Source: Streptomyces sp. NRRL S-350
Lineage (GTDB): Bacteria; Actinomycetota; Actinomycetes; Streptomycetales; Streptomycetaceae
Direction of reading: 5' to 3'
Length of the DNA stretch: 64,000 nucleotides
NCBI RefSeq assembly: GCF_000719705.1
Contig: NZ_JOHO01000052.1
Span: forward strand, 1 to 64,000
This document shows positions 1-9,185 of the stretch, one piece after another; the first letter of the stretch is position 1, and every line of letters begins with the position of its first letter. A program made the position numbers and the translations under genes. The notes beneath the pieces were generated by a model, which was given only the letters and a program-made list of their open reading frames with translations, was not told where the DNA came from and did no database searches.

Positions 1-380
1 CCCGTCGTCGGCGCCATCGATCGTTACGGAAAGTCACCGCGATGTGAGCTGGATCGCCTTTCGGCGGGCGCCGGACGGGGGTGGCCCGTGACGGTCATCA
101 CGCGCCCCACGCGCCCCCTACCCTTCCTAGTAGGTCGCTCCCCGGCCCCCCGAGCCGCGTTCGCCCGACCGGGCGGCGCCACCGCCGCACTCCCCCGCCT
201 TCGGCCGGTCCTCCGCCGTTTTCGCAGATCAAACCGGTGCGAATTGGACCAAAAGTCCGTGTTTGGTGAGGTTTGAACCCCAGATCGACGGACAACGAAC
301 CGCCTCCGACGAGCACGTGCACCCCACCCGGCTACGACGGCGCGTCGTAGCAGGCACCCCTTGGAACCCGGCCCCGCCCC

Positions 381-470
381 CGCTAACAATGGCTCAGTCG
401 CCAGCTGCGGCGGCGGATCCCACCGCTGCCGCAACTCCCGCCAGGCAGTCACCATTCGTGACCGCCCCGG
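381..470 (+). promoter_or_regulatory. possible structured leader (c-di-AMP riboswitch-like, weak)
   Basis: The gene starting at 551 is preceded by more than 500 bases with no convincing gene. Within them, CGCTAACAATGG, then GCGGCGGATCCCAC, then GCAACTCCCGCCAGGCAGTC loosely follow the order of conserved blocks in ydaO-type c-di-AMP riboswitches, which in Streptomyces sit upstream of secreted muralytic enzymes. The central GGGGTGAA-type block is not recognisable, so this is a suspicion from context plus partial matches, not a call. Confidence 0.25.
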
Positions 471-550
471 CGCCGACTCCCGCCCGCCGGCCCCTCGGGG
501 CCCGCCGAGCCGCGGGCCAGGCGCCCCCACGATTGAGGTCGAACTCCCCC

Positions 551-940
551 ATGCCCGTGATCCCCACCCGCATGCGCAAGTCCGCCGCCCTGCTCACCAG
601 CGCCCTCGGCATCGCCGCGATCGGCGCCGCCGTCGTCCCGACCGCCGCCTCGGCCACCACGCCGCAGCAGCTGGCCGCGAGCATCGTCCCCGCCGGCCAG
701 CTCGCCTCCTTCAACCAGATCATCTCCCACGAGAGCGGCTGGAACGTCACCGCGACCAACCCCTCCTCCGGCGCCTACGGCCTCGGCCAGGCCCTGCCGG
801 GCAACAAGATGGCCTCCGCCGGCGCCGACTGGAAGACCAACGCGGCCACCCAGATCAAGTGGGCCTACGACTACATGAACAGCCGCTACGGCAGCCCCAA
901 CCAGGCCTGGGCCTACTGGCAGATCCACCACAACTACTGA
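551..940 (+). CDS. secreted lytic transglycosylase-like protein
   Basis: A 129-residue exported protein. The N-terminus has basic residues, a hydrophobic core and the cleavage-type sequence ASA near residue 37. The mature part reads as a small SLT/Rpf-type lysozyme fold: ISHESGWNVTATNPSSGAYG has the glutamate expected as the catalytic acid, followed by GLGQALP and a C-terminal AWAYWQIHHNY typical of Streptomyces transglycosylase-like proteins. It probably cleaves peptidoglycan glycan strands outside the cell. ATG at 551 or 572 (MRKSA) are both possible starts; 572 gives a more normal signal peptide. The long untranslated region upstream suggests leader-mediated control. Hydrolase family assignment is good; the substrate is inferred. 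Confidence 0.85.
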   Translation: MPVIPTRMRKSAALLTSALGIAAIGAAVVPTAASATTPQQLAASIVPAGQLASFNQIISHESGWNVTATNPSSGAYGLGQALPGNKMASAGADWKTNAATQIKWAYDYMNSRYGSPNQAWAYWQIHHNY

Positions 941-1071
941 CCGGACCGGCACACCCCGCCGACCCACCGGTCGACCCACCGATCCACCGATCCACCGGTC
1001 GACCCACCCTCCCCACGACCCACCACGGACGCCGCAAGCCGAGTCCCGGGCCGAACGGGAACCCGAGCCGA

Positions 1072-1104
1072 GGGGCCCGGTGCGCACCACGCGCACCGGG
1101 CCCC
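1072..1104 (+). terminator. hairpin terminator after the transglycosylase-like gene
   Basis: Perfect 14-bp inverted repeat (1072-1085 with 1091-1104) around a 5-nt loop ACCAC. There is no long T-run, as is usual for high-GC actinobacteria. Confidence 0.7.
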
Positions 1105-1405
1105 TTCGCCGCATCCGCACCAACCAGCGCCGGCCGCGCCCGGCCCGACGGCGACCGCCCCGACCACGACCGGCCCGACCACGACCGGGCGACGAGTGAA
1201 GCGCAATTCGGTCCCCCCTCTCCCCCAGTGGGCCGGCAGCCGACGGCCGTAAACATGTCATGTTCCGTGCAACTTCGGGTGGTTTCGCGCCTGCCCGGCT
1301 CCGGCCCCGCAGCTCGCGCCGCCGTTGCGCCCGACGGCGATTCTCTCAACGGGCCGCAATCAGCCCGGCGCCTCGACATCCCGAACATCGATCGAAGGAT
1401 TCCCC

Positions 1406-1765
1406 ATGCAGATCGGCAGGAAGCTCCTCACCCTCACCGCCACCGCCGGCCTCGCCCTGGCCGGGATGGCCGTGGCGGCACCGGCGAACGCCATCGGCGC
1501 AGTGGGCTGCCCGACGAACGGGCTCACGGTCACCACCAGCGGCAACGGCAACTACTGCGCCGCGGGCTCCATCGGCTACAAGAACACCAGCAGCCTGTTC
1601 GGGATCGGCCAGATCGACCACGTCACCTACGAGTCGACCGCGTGGAACTGGGCCGCCTTCTACAACTCCAGCGGCGTCATCAAGCTGAAGCCCGGCCAGT
1701 CCACCGGCTACCTCGGCGGCGTGATCACCTACGCGCTGGAGATCGACAACCCGAACTGGACGTGA
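1406..1765 (+). CDS. small secreted protein of unknown function
   Basis: 119 residues with a Sec signal peptide (MQIGRKLLTLTATAGLALAG) and a cleavage-type ANA near residue 31. The mature protein is about 88 residues with two cysteines close together (GCPTNG and NYCAAG), then an aromatic, Gly-rich region (WNWAAFYNSSG) that looks all-beta. A GAAGG ribosome site lies 6-10 bases before ATG. I do not recognise a named family. It lies between two other exported proteins, each separated by a hairpin terminator, so it is probably transcribed alone. A disulfide between the two cysteines is inferred. Confidence 0.8.
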   Translation: MQIGRKLLTLTATAGLALAGMAVAAPANAIGAVGCPTNGLTVTTSGNGNYCAAGSIGYKNTSSLFGIGQIDHVTYESTAWNWAAFYNSSGVIKLKPGQSTGYLGGVITYALEIDNPNWT

Positions 1766-1791
1766 TCCCCGGCCCCACCGGCCCGTGAATC

Positions 1792-1833
1792 CGGCACCCG
1801 CCACCGACCTTCGGTCGCCCGTGGCGGGTGCCG
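1792..1833 (+). terminator. hairpin terminator
   Basis: Inverted repeat CGGCACCCGCCAC (1792-1804) with GTGGCGGGTGCCG (1821-1833), with a small inner CGACC-TTCG-GTCG hairpin. It separates the secreted protein gene from the lipoprotein gene. Confidence 0.65.
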
Positions 1834-1863
1834 CTCCGCCGCGCCCGCTCCCGGAGGACGGAA

Positions 1864-2775
1864 ATGAAGCGCTCCACGACCTCGGCCCTGACGCTCGTCC
1901 TGCTGACGGCCCTCGCGGGCTGCGGCACCGGCGGCACCCGCTCGGCTCCCCCGCAGCTGGGCGAGATCCTCACCATCACCGGCGTCGGCCAGGTGGTGCG
2001 CCCGATCGACGTCTACCTCCCCACCGCGGCACAGACCCGGACCGTGGAACGGGCCGCCTACCTGACGAGTGCCCGCTGCCTGCGACGGCTGGGCATCACG
2101 GAGCCTCCCGGTCCCGACCCGGAGCGGGCCGAGCCCGCCGACCGGGACGTCCGGTCCCGGCTCTACGGGTACTTCGCGCCCGACCGCGTCGCGACCACCG
2201 GCTACGACGCCGTCGTGGCCACGGGCACCGGGCAGCCGGCCTCCACCGCCACCATGCAGGTGCTCACCGGTCGGGACGCGGCCGGCACCCCCGTCACGGA
2301 CTTCCAGGGCCGGGCCGTCCCCAAGGGCGGCTGCCTCCAGGAGGGCCTGGACGCGGTCGGCGGAGCGGTGCTGCTGAGCTCCGACTCCTCCGCCCTGCCC
2401 GGCGGCGGGCCGAAGGAGCCCCTGGCGGATCCTCGCGTCGTGGCCGCCGACCGGCAGTGGAGCAGCTGCATGAAGGACCACGGCTTCGCCTACGCCACCC
2501 CGGCGGACGCCTACATGGACCCGCGCTGGCGCGACCGGACGCAGGGCGCCGGAGCGTCCGCGGACCACTCCCCGGCCGAGCTCGCCACCGCGGCCGCCGA
2601 TGACGCCTGCAAGCGGTCCACCAACTTCATGGGGATCGCGGTCGCCGTCCAGGCCACCTACGACCGGCAGTACATCGCGGCGCACCCGGCGGAGCTGGCG
2701 ACGTTCGCACAGGGCGTCAGCCGGCACGTCGCCGACGCGCAGAAGGTCGTCGCGGAGGGCGCGGCGGCCGGGTAG
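1864..2775 (+). CDS. putative lipoprotein, function unknown
   Basis: 303 residues. The start MKRSTTSALTLVLLTALAGC ends in a lipobox (LAGC, cysteine at 20), so the mature protein should be lipid-anchored on the outer face of the membrane. The rest is soluble, with conserved-looking cysteines (ARCLRRLGI, GGCLQEGL, SSCMKDHGF, DDACKRST) and Trp/Tyr positions, as in lipoproteins of unknown role common in streptomycetes. GGAGG lies at about 1853, a good ribosome site for this ATG. It is convergent with the FolC-like gene downstream; no partner suggests a role. Confidence 0.8.
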   Translation: MKRSTTSALTLVLLTALAGCGTGGTRSAPPQLGEILTITGVGQVVRPIDVYLPTAAQTRTVERAAYLTSARCLRRLGITEPPGPDPERAEPADRDVRSRLYGYFAPDRVATTGYDAVVATGTGQPASTATMQVLTGRDAAGTPVTDFQGRAVPKGGCLQEGLDAVGGAVLLSSDSSALPGGGPKEPLADPRVVAADRQWSSCMKDHGFAYATPADAYMDPRWRDRTQGAGASADHSPAELATAAADDACKRSTNFMGIAVAVQATYDRQYIAAHPAELATFAQGVSRHVADAQKVVAEGAAAG

Positions 2776-2875
2776 CGGGGGCCCGGGCGGCACGGCACAC
2801 GCAGCCCGGTGCCGGCGGCGCGGTGGGCGGGGCTGGGCTGGGCGGGGCGGGTCTGGGCGGAGCTGGGCCCACGGT

Positions 2876-4237
2876 TCAGGCCGGGGGCAAGCCGAGCGCG
2901 GTACGGCACTCGCCCACCAGCCGCAGCGATCCCAGCACCACGACCAGGCCGCCGGGGCCCACCAGGCCGGCTGCCCGGCGCAGCGCGGTGGCGGTGTCGG
3001 GGGCGGTGACGGTGCCCGCGCGCCGGGCGGGGGGCAGTCGGGTGTGCAGCGTGGCGGGATCGCCGGCGTCGGGTGAGCCGGTGCGGGTGAGGACCAGCGG
3101 CCACGGTTCGGGCAGCACGGCGAGCATTGCGGGCACGTCCTTGCCGTGCCTCGCGGCGAAGACGACGGCGGTCGGCGGGGTGCGGGGGCTGCGGGTCGCT
3201 CCGGCGATGCGTTCGATCTCGGGCAGCACGGTGGCCATGCCCTGCGGGTTGTGGGCCCCGTCCAGGAGGACCCGGCCGTGCCAGCCGTCCAGCCGGGCGT
3301 CGGTGAGGAGTTCGAGCCGGCCGGGCCAGCGGGTGGCGGCCAGTGCCGGGCGTAGGAGGTCGTCCGTCGGGGTGCGGGCGTGGCCGCGTTCGGCGAGTGC
3401 GGCCGCGGTGGCGAGGCCGAGGGCGAGGTTGTGGTGCTGGTGGGGGCCGGGCAGGGGGCAGGGCAGGGCGCGGTGTTCGCCGCGCGGCGTCGCGACGTCG
3501 AGCACGGTGGCGCCGGCCGCGCCGTCGGGGCGGGCGGTGCAGTGGATGTGCCGGTCGAGTTGCCAGAGCGTCAGGCCGGTGCGGTCGGCCAGGACTTCTT
3601 CGACTGCCGTCTGGGCCTGGGGGTGCAGGCGGCCGAGTACGACGTGGTCGCCGTCGCGCACCGCGCCGGCCTTGGCTTTGGCGACCTGGGCCAAGGTGCC
3701 GCCGAGCAGGTCGGTGTGGTCGAGTCCGACGCCGGTGATCACCTTGACGTCGAGGTCCAGGGCCCGGACGGCGGCCCTGCGCCCGCCGATGGATGCCTCG
3801 GCCACGACGTGGGTGACGCCGGCCCGCCGGAAGTGGGCGGCGGCGACCGCGGTGCACATGCCGGCGGCGGACAGCGGCAGGTGGTGCTCCTCGATCGCCG
3901 CCGTCACCTCGGTGAAGGCTGCCGCGAACTCGGCCCGGCTGACCGGCCGTCCGGCGACCCGGACCCGCTCGCGCGCCTCCTGCAGGTGCGGGCTCGGCAT
4001 GCTGCCCACCCGCTGCCCCGACGCGGACAGCGCCGCGACGGCGAAGGCGGCGGTGGAGCCCTTGCCGTTGGTGCCGACCACCATCGCCCCGCGCAGCCCG
4101 TCCTGCGGGCGGCCGATCGCCGCCAGCAGCGCGGGCAGGTTCTCGCGCCGCGCGTCACGCTCCGTCCGCGGGAGCCGGTACAGCTCGCAGAGGTGGTCCG
4201 TGCACTGCTGGTAGTCCATGAGGTGCCATGGTGTCAC
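2876..4237 (-). CDS. FolC-like Mur-ligase family protein (divergent paralogue)
   Basis: 453 residues of folylpolyglutamate/dihydrofolate synthase type. GTNGKGS at 55-61 is the ATP-binding loop and SPHL at 82-85 the folate-loop signature; the C-terminal third matches the Mur ligase C domain. These enzymes join glutamate to (dihydro)pteroate or folates in the cytosol using ATP. The stretch usually reading E-x-GLGGRxDATN is here EASIGGRRAAVRA, so a key part of the active site has changed. It may be a paralogue with another substrate rather than the housekeeping folC. No folate or valS gene is adjacent. An internal ATG at 4219 (MDYQQ) is an alternative start. Confidence 0.85.
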   Translation of the reverse strand: MTPWHLMDYQQCTDHLCELYRLPRTERDARRENLPALLAAIGRPQDGLRGAMVVGTNGKGSTAAFAVAALSASGQRVGSMPSPHLQEARERVRVAGRPVSRAEFAAAFTEVTAAIEEHHLPLSAAGMCTAVAAAHFRRAGVTHVVAEASIGGRRAAVRALDLDVKVITGVGLDHTDLLGGTLAQVAKAKAGAVRDGDHVVLGRLHPQAQTAVEEVLADRTGLTLWQLDRHIHCTARPDGAAGATVLDVATPRGEHRALPCPLPGPHQHHNLALGLATAAALAERGHARTPTDDLLRPALAATRWPGRLELLTDARLDGWHGRVLLDGAHNPQGMATVLPEIERIAGATRSPRTPPTAVVFAARHGKDVPAMLAVLPEPWPLVLTRTGSPDAGDPATLHTRLPPARRAGTVTAPDTATALRRAAGLVGPGGLVVVLGSLRLVGECRTALGLPPA

Positions 4238-4354
4238 CGGTGGCTGTACGGGCGGCAGTTGCCGGCATCACTCGAACGGGTGAGCCTGGCGGGCGCGGAT
4301 CCGCCGGACCGTGCCAGGCGGTGCCAGGACGGCGGGGCCGGGTCGATGGGCCGC

Positions 4355-4828
4355 TCAGCCAACGGTCGTCGGGGCCGGCAGGGTGGCGGCCGCGGCGATG
4401 AGGGCGACGGATGCTTCCCTGGCTGCATGCCGCCTGGCGTCCAGGTCGGTCCGGTCGACGGCCTTGCGCAGCGCGTACGTGGCATCTGCGGCCTGCTGGG
4501 CGGGGCCGGCCAGTTCGGGCACCAGGACCTGGAGGCGGATGTGGGGCGCGGTGACTGCCGCCCGGGTGTCGTGGGACGTCGTCTGGGCCTCCAGTTGGCG
4601 CTCGGTGTCCGCCCCGGCCAGCGCCAGGCGCTCCCGGTGGAACATGGCCGAGCGGTGCGCGTCGAGGGCGGCCGCGAAGCCGGTGACGGCGTCGAGCTGG
4701 TCCTGGCGGTGGCTGTCGGCGCGTTCCTCGGCGCGCGCGGTACGGGCCGAACGCTGCTGGAGGAGCCCGGCGGTCAGGGCGCCGGCGAGGGTGCCGAGCA
4801 CGGCGATGATCGAGGGCCATAGGGACAT
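4355..4828 (-). CDS. KilB-like single-pass membrane protein
   Basis: 157 residues. MSLWPSIIAVLGTLAGALTAG forms one N-terminal membrane segment, followed by a charged Arg/Glu/Ala-rich helical region likely to be coiled coil (QQRSARTARAEERADSHRQD). This architecture matches a family usually labelled KilB-like in Streptomyces, named after a plasmid spread gene; no plasmid functions are nearby, so only the family resemblance is claimed. The true start is the ATG at 4828; the reading frame upstream of it is Arg/Pro-rich noise. The function is unknown. Confidence 0.7.
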   Translation of the reverse strand: MSLWPSIIAVLGTLAGALTAGLLQQRSARTARAEERADSHRQDQLDAVTGFAAALDAHRSAMFHRERLALAGADTERQLEAQTTSHDTRAAVTAPHIRLQVLVPELAGPAQQAADATYALRKAVDRTDLDARRHAAREASVALIAAAATLPAPTTVG

Positions 4829-5302
4829 CGGGTGTGGGGTCCTCTCGGGCAGTCGGTTTCGGTGGTGGTCCGGCGGGCAGTGAGGTGCGCGGCGGCGCCT
4901 TCGGTGGCGGGGTGTCGCTCCTGCGGCGCGCACTGGACACCTACCCTGGCGGTCGGTTGCGGCCGGGGGCCGGAAGCCGGGCGTCCGGAGCCGTGACCGC
5001 CTGCCGGGCTGGCCGGGACACGGGACGACCGCAAGCAGCTACCGGCGCGCTCCCCGGACCCGGTTCCGGCACGGGGCCTCGGGGAGGGGCCGCGAAGCGC
5101 GAAGGGCGACGGTGCCGTTCGGTTGCGGGGCGGTTTCACGGGCTCGGGCCCGTCAGCGTTCACGCGTTCCGGTCCCCCACCGGTTCCGGTTCCCCACCAG
5201 CCGGACGTCGCCGGCTCGGTGTGGCGGGGTTCCGGCGGAGCGGACCGCCTGGACGACCCCTGCCCCGGGCGCCCGGGGTGCACCGGCCGCTACCGTGGCA
5301 CC

Positions 5303-5563
5303 GTGACCCACAGCCCCGACGACTCGTACCACGTCACCGGACACCCCACCCTTGCCCTGGACGGTGTCACGATCCGCCGGCGGTACGGCGGGCGGACCGA
5401 GGACGGGAGCTACTACGACGGCTGGGACCGGATCGTCCCTGGCGACCCCCACTACGACGAACTGCTCCCCCAGGCCCGCCGGCACCCCGAAGGCACCCGC
5501 CTGCAACGCTGGACCAGGATCGTGCTGTCCCCGGGCCGCCGGCGGTTCCGGACGGCCCGCTGA
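5303..5563 (+). CDS. small conserved hypothetical protein
   Basis: 86 residues from GTG at 5303, rich in Tyr, Arg and Asp (VTIRRRYGGRTEDGSYYDGW). No signal peptide or membrane segment; no family recognised. TACCGT at 5291-5296 lies only 7 bases before the GTG and no ribosome site is visible, so a leaderless transcript is plausible. The longer open frame upstream is Pro/Gly/Ser-rich and unlikely to be coding. Confidence 0.6.
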   Translation: MTHSPDDSYHVTGHPTLALDGVTIRRRYGGRTEDGSYYDGWDRIVPGDPHYDELLPQARRHPEGTRLQRWTRIVLSPGRRRFRTAR

Positions 5564-5595
5564 CGATCGACCACGCCTGCCCGACGGCGCCCTGG

Positions 5596-5641
5596 AGCCC
5601 TGGGTCCTGGCCCCCTGGAGCCCCGTAGCCCTGGGTCCTGG
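5596..5641. repeat. two direct copies of a 15-bp sequence
   Basis: AGCCCTGGGTCCTGG occurs at 5596-5610 and 5627-5641, with related CCCTGGAGCC units between. It lies in the gene-free stretch 5564-5821, where I see nothing else. Confidence 0.6.
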
Positions 5642-5821
5642 AGTCGATCCTGCCTGTACCCGACGCGGGCCTGGACGGGGCCGCGGCAGGCTCGGCGACG
5701 ACGGCCGGTCCGACACCTCGTACGCGCGGCGGCCCTTCGCGCCGCCTGCTTCCGGGTGGGCGGGGCGGGCAGCCGGGTGCCCCCGCCGCGGCGTGGCGAC
5801 GGGGGCGGGGGTGGAGCCGGT

Positions 5822-6271
5822 TCAGAGGGTGCCGCGGTATCCGCCGGTGGAGGCGCCGCGCTCCTCGATGAAGTGCTTGAAGCGGCGCAGGTCGCCCTTC
5901 ACCTGCCGGTCGAGCATGCCCATCATGTCGGCGGCCTTCTCGGCCATGCCGCCGGGCTGGAAGTCCATCTCCATCATGACGCGGGTGTGGGTGGCGTCGA
6001 TGGGCTCGAACCGCACCATGCCGGTCTGCTTCACGTCGCCGCTGGTGGTGCGCCAGGCGACGTGGTCGTCCGGGACCTGGTCGACGATCTCGGTGTCGAA
6101 CTCCCGGCTGACACCGGCGATCTTCGTCTTCCAGTGGTTGTGCCGGTCGTCGATCTGGGTGATCTCCTCCACGCCGTCCATGAAGTTCGGGAAGTCCTCG
6201 AACTGCGTCCACTGGTTGTACGCGGTGCTGATCGGCACGTCCACGTCGATCGATTCCTGCACCTTGCTCAT
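5822..6271 (-). CDS. SRPBCC (START-like) family protein
   Basis: 149 residues. MSKVQESIDVDVPISTAYNQ followed by WTQFEDFPNFMDGVEEITQI is typical of polyketide-cyclase/dehydrase-like SRPBCC proteins, with the pattern of W, FP-F and VE residues on the first strand and helices of the helix-grip fold. The C-terminal half (MVRFEPIDATHTRVMMEMDF) continues the sheet. Such proteins bind hydrophobic ligands in a central cavity; some are cyclases, others stress proteins. No biosynthetic genes flank it, so I infer a general ligand-binding or stress role. The 475 bases upstream (6272-6746) show no gene or clear element. Confidence 0.85.
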   Translation of the reverse strand: MSKVQESIDVDVPISTAYNQWTQFEDFPNFMDGVEEITQIDDRHNHWKTKIAGVSREFDTEIVDQVPDDHVAWRTTSGDVKQTGMVRFEPIDATHTRVMMEMDFQPGGMAEKAADMMGMLDRQVKGDLRRFKHFIEERGASTGGYRGTL

Positions 6272-6746
6272 CACTGCACTCGCCTTCGGGTAGCTTCGTC
6301 GGCCGGGCTGTCGCCTGCCCCGGCCTCCGGCCGGTATGCCGGCCCACTCCCGATTTGTCCCGATCCCCGGCCGTCCGGCAACCAGCCGGAGCCATCCGGG
6401 CTCGCCGAGACCCGACCGTGTGACGCGTGGCCCGGCGACCGCGGCGCCGTGACCTCGCCCTCCGGCGGCGGCGTCCCCGGACCGGCCGGAGCGGCCCGAC
6501 GCGGCGGTCCGGCCGTGCCACCTCGCCTCACCCGGCGCGCCCGCGCAACCGCCTCCGGCGACGGCCATGCGCCGGAACGCCTCGCACCGCCGATCGGCCC
6601 CGATCGAGTTGCACGGAGCGGGCGGCAGCGTGCGGCCAGGAGGGTGTCCGGCCCTTCGGCCGCCACGACGCGGATGCCGGACACCGTCCTGCGGGTCCGG
6701 AGCAGCACCGGCGCAGCCGGTCGACTTCGGAACCGCCCTTTCGCGT

Positions 6747-7337
6747 CTAGCAGTTGACGACGCTGTGGACGGGCGACCAGTTGCCGTTCGGGTCCGAGCT
6801 GTGGGCGGGCCTGGTCGAGAAGACCCACGCGCCGGTGGCGCCGTACATGCGGGCGACGGTGCCGGTGGTCTGGTTGTTGTCCCAGGAGCCGGGGCCGGAC
6901 CACGTGCTGAAGTAGTAGCGGGCGCAGTCGTACATGTCGACTTCGTCTCCCGAGTACCAGGTGCCGCGGTAGGCGCACATGTGCCGGTAGTCGGCACCGC
7001 CGCCCGCGCACGGGTCGTAGTACTCGGCCCCGGCCGCACCGGTCAGGTCACGCGGGTGGGCCTCGCCGGGCGCGGCCACGTACACCGTGGCGCCGGCGAG
7101 CCGGATCCGGTTGGGGGCGACCTGGGTGCCGCCGACGGTGGCGAGGTAGGAATCGACCTTCTCCTGGAGGGAGGCGGCCTGGCCGGCGCTCAGCCCGGCG
7201 GCCAGGGCCTGCGCCTCGAACCGCTGGACGGATGCCGGCTGTGCCGGTCGGGCGGCCGCGGTGGTGGCGCCGCACAGGACGCTCAGACCGGCGAGGGCGA
7301 TGCCGATCGCCCGGACTGCCTTGCTGCGTGAGGTCAT
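6747..7337 (-). CDS. secreted protein with peptidase-inhibitor I36-like domain
   Basis: 196 residues from ATG at 7337, with CAGGAG-type ribosome site. The N-terminal signal peptide ends near TTAAARPAQ. An N-terminal helical region with LSAGQAASLQEKVDSYLATV (a motif seen before I36 domains) precedes a Cys-containing region with YDCARYYFSTW, GSWDNNQTTG and a terminal VNC. This pattern fits the beta/gamma-crystallin-like I36 peptidase inhibitors secreted by streptomycetes, which block metallo- or serine proteases. The family is recognised by pattern only; the target protease is not predictable. Confidence 0.75.
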   Translation of the reverse strand: MTSRSKAVRAIGIALAGLSVLCGATTAAARPAQPASVQRFEAQALAAGLSAGQAASLQEKVDSYLATVGGTQVAPNRIRLAGATVYVAAPGEAHPRDLTGAAGAEYYDPCAGGGADYRHMCAYRGTWYSGDEVDMYDCARYYFSTWSGPGSWDNNQTTGTVARMYGATGAWVFSTRPAHSSDPNGNWSPVHSVVNC

Positions 7338-7549
7338 CTCGACTCCTGTCTGGGGCCCGGCCCACTCCGGGGGCGGGCGGTGAGGTGCGGACCGCCAACC
7401 GTCCGGCCCGTCTTCCCGCATTCAGCATCGGCTTCGGCCCCGGGCCTGTCGCCCTGTTTCAACGTCCGCTGAACAAGGGCGAATCACGCGAAATCCGTGG
7501 CATGCTCGAAACAGGAACTGACGCCCCGTCTCGGACGCAGGGGGAACGG

Positions 7550-8543
7550 ATGGTCTACCGGTTCCACTTCACCAGCGCGGACCTGGCACGCACCTGCGTC
7601 GCCGAAACCGCCCCGCCCCTCGAGGAGTTGAGCATCGCCCTGCGCGTCCTGCAGGACCGCAACCACGACCTGCGCTTCGGCCCGTGGCGCCGCGAGACCC
7701 GCACCCGCCTCACACCGCGAGCACGCATGGTGCTCGACCTGACCCCCGTGCACGGCTGGTCGCCCGTTCCTGAGCCCGGGCGGCAGCGGCACCATCCCCG
7801 AACTGCTGGAACAGGTCGCCGCCACCCCGCGGACCCGGCTGCGCACCTCCCTGGCCGCCATCGCCGACCACCAGGGCCTGCCCGCCTGGGCGCACCGCCT
7901 CGGCGAGGATCCCGGCCTCCTGCGGCAACTCGCCGACGCCCTCGGGGAGGTCCACGCGACGGTGCTGGCACCGTACTGGCCGCAGGTCGGCGCCGGCCTC
8001 GCCGCCGACCGGGCGCTGCGGGCCCGGCAGGTGCTGCACGGTGGCGTCGAACGCCTGTTGAACGGGCTGTACCCGCCGCGGATCCGCTGGCGGCCGCCGG
8101 TCCTGGAGGTCGACCTGCTGTCCGGCATCGAGGGCGACGTCCACCTGGGCGGCCGGGGCCTGCTGCTGGTGCCCTCCGTGTTCGCCACCCAGGCCCCCCT
8201 GGTCGACCCGGACACCGAACCCCGGCCCGTCCTCACCTACCCGGCCCACTACGACCCCGCCACCGGCCCCCTCCTCGTGGCCCGCCCCGCCGCCTCCGGC
8301 GCCCCCGCACCGGTGTCCGCCCTCCTGGGTCGCACCCGCGCCGCCGTCCTGCACACCATCGCCCGACGCCCCGGCTGCACCACCGGCGAACTCGCGGCCG
8401 CCCTGCGCATCACCGCCTCCGGCGCCAGCCAGCACGCCACCGTCCTGCGCGAAGCCGGCCTCGTCACCACCCTGCGCGACCGCAACACCGCCCTGCACAC
8501 CGCCACCCCGACCGCCCTCGCCCTCCTTGAGCGCAGCCGGTAG
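7550..8543 (+). pseudogene. ArsR-type winged-helix regulator, frameshifted
   Basis: The N-terminal part (MVYRFHFTSADLARTCVAET and onward) runs in one frame to GWSPVP near 7770; the protein then continues in another frame (FLSPGGSGTIPELLEQ to the stop at 8543), with a C-terminal ArsR-like helix-turn-helix (TTGELAAALRITASGASQHA). An intact relative would read GWSP-D-FLSP, so loss of two bases near 7766 explains the break. The intact protein would be about 330 residues: an N-terminal effector-like domain with a C-terminal DNA-binding domain. Either the gene is broken or this is a sequencing error; no slippery sequence is evident. Confidence 0.75.
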
Positions 8544-8690
8544 CGGACGCCGGGAAAATCACGTCAGGTACGCGGGACATATCAATGAATGATCATCACT
8601 TTACTTGTGGATTACCCTGACCGCCGCGTCTGACGCTGCTATGGTGCTGACCCCTCGCACCCGGCGGGGCCACTCACGGCTGGGGGCCAA

Positions 8691-9185
8691 GTGGTCGGCA
8701 CCAAGGACACCGTCAACGTCAGCGTCAGCAATCGCGTACTCCGGGTGGGCAACGACTCCTACCCGCTGAGAAACGTCACGCGCACGCGACTGCGTGAGAT
8801 CCGGCCCAACCGGCTCACACCCGTCAAGAACTTCCTCGGCGGAATCGTCGCCCTGCTGATCGGCTTCCTGATCATCTCGAACTTCAGCGAGAGTTTCGGC
8901 GGCTGGGTACTCGTCATCGGCTTCACCCTGCTGGTGGTCGGACTGGTGAAGGGACTGCGCGCGCCCGTGCTGCACCAGTTGGCCATCGAGACGTCGAGCT
9001 CGTCCGACACCGCCGTCACGAGCCCGGACGCCGCCGAGGTCCACCGGCTGTCCGATCTGATCAACGACGCGATCGAGAACCCCCAGGCGGAGTTCCAGGT
9101 CGAGGTGAAGAGCGTGCACATCGGGGACAAGATCACTCAGTACGGTGCCGGCAACACCGGAAAGATCGCCCCCGAGCGCCAGTGA
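8691..9185 (+). CDS. DUF6232-type membrane protein
   Basis: 164 residues from GTG at 8691. The first 45 residues are a small soluble beta-rich region (VNVSVSNRVLRVGNDSYPLR, then NVTRTRL). Two hydrophobic helices follow (FLGGIVALLIGFLIIS and WVLVIGFTLLVVGLVKG), then a soluble C-terminal tail with an EVHRLSDLINDAIENP helix. This layout is that of the DUF6232 family common in Streptomyces. The function is unknown; position at the membrane is predicted. The AT-richer 8560-8690 region probably holds its promoter. Confidence 0.8.
   Translation: MVGTKDTVNVSVSNRVLRVGNDSYPLRNVTRTRLREIRPNRLTPVKNFLGGIVALLIGFLIISNFSESFGGWVLVIGFTLLVVGLVKGLRAPVLHQLAIETSSSSDTAVTSPDAAEVHRLSDLINDAIENPQAEFQVEVKSVHIGDKITQYGAGNTGKIAPERQ

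Noticed and set aside
1..540. Several long open frames on both strands in the first 540 bases
   Set aside because: They are Arg/Pro/Gly-rich translations of GC-rich DNA without ribosome sites or recognisable motifs.
6272..6746. Possible gene in the 475-base gap before the I36-like gene
   Set aside because: Open frames exist on both strands but none has a start context, codon bias or motif. I see nothing supportable.
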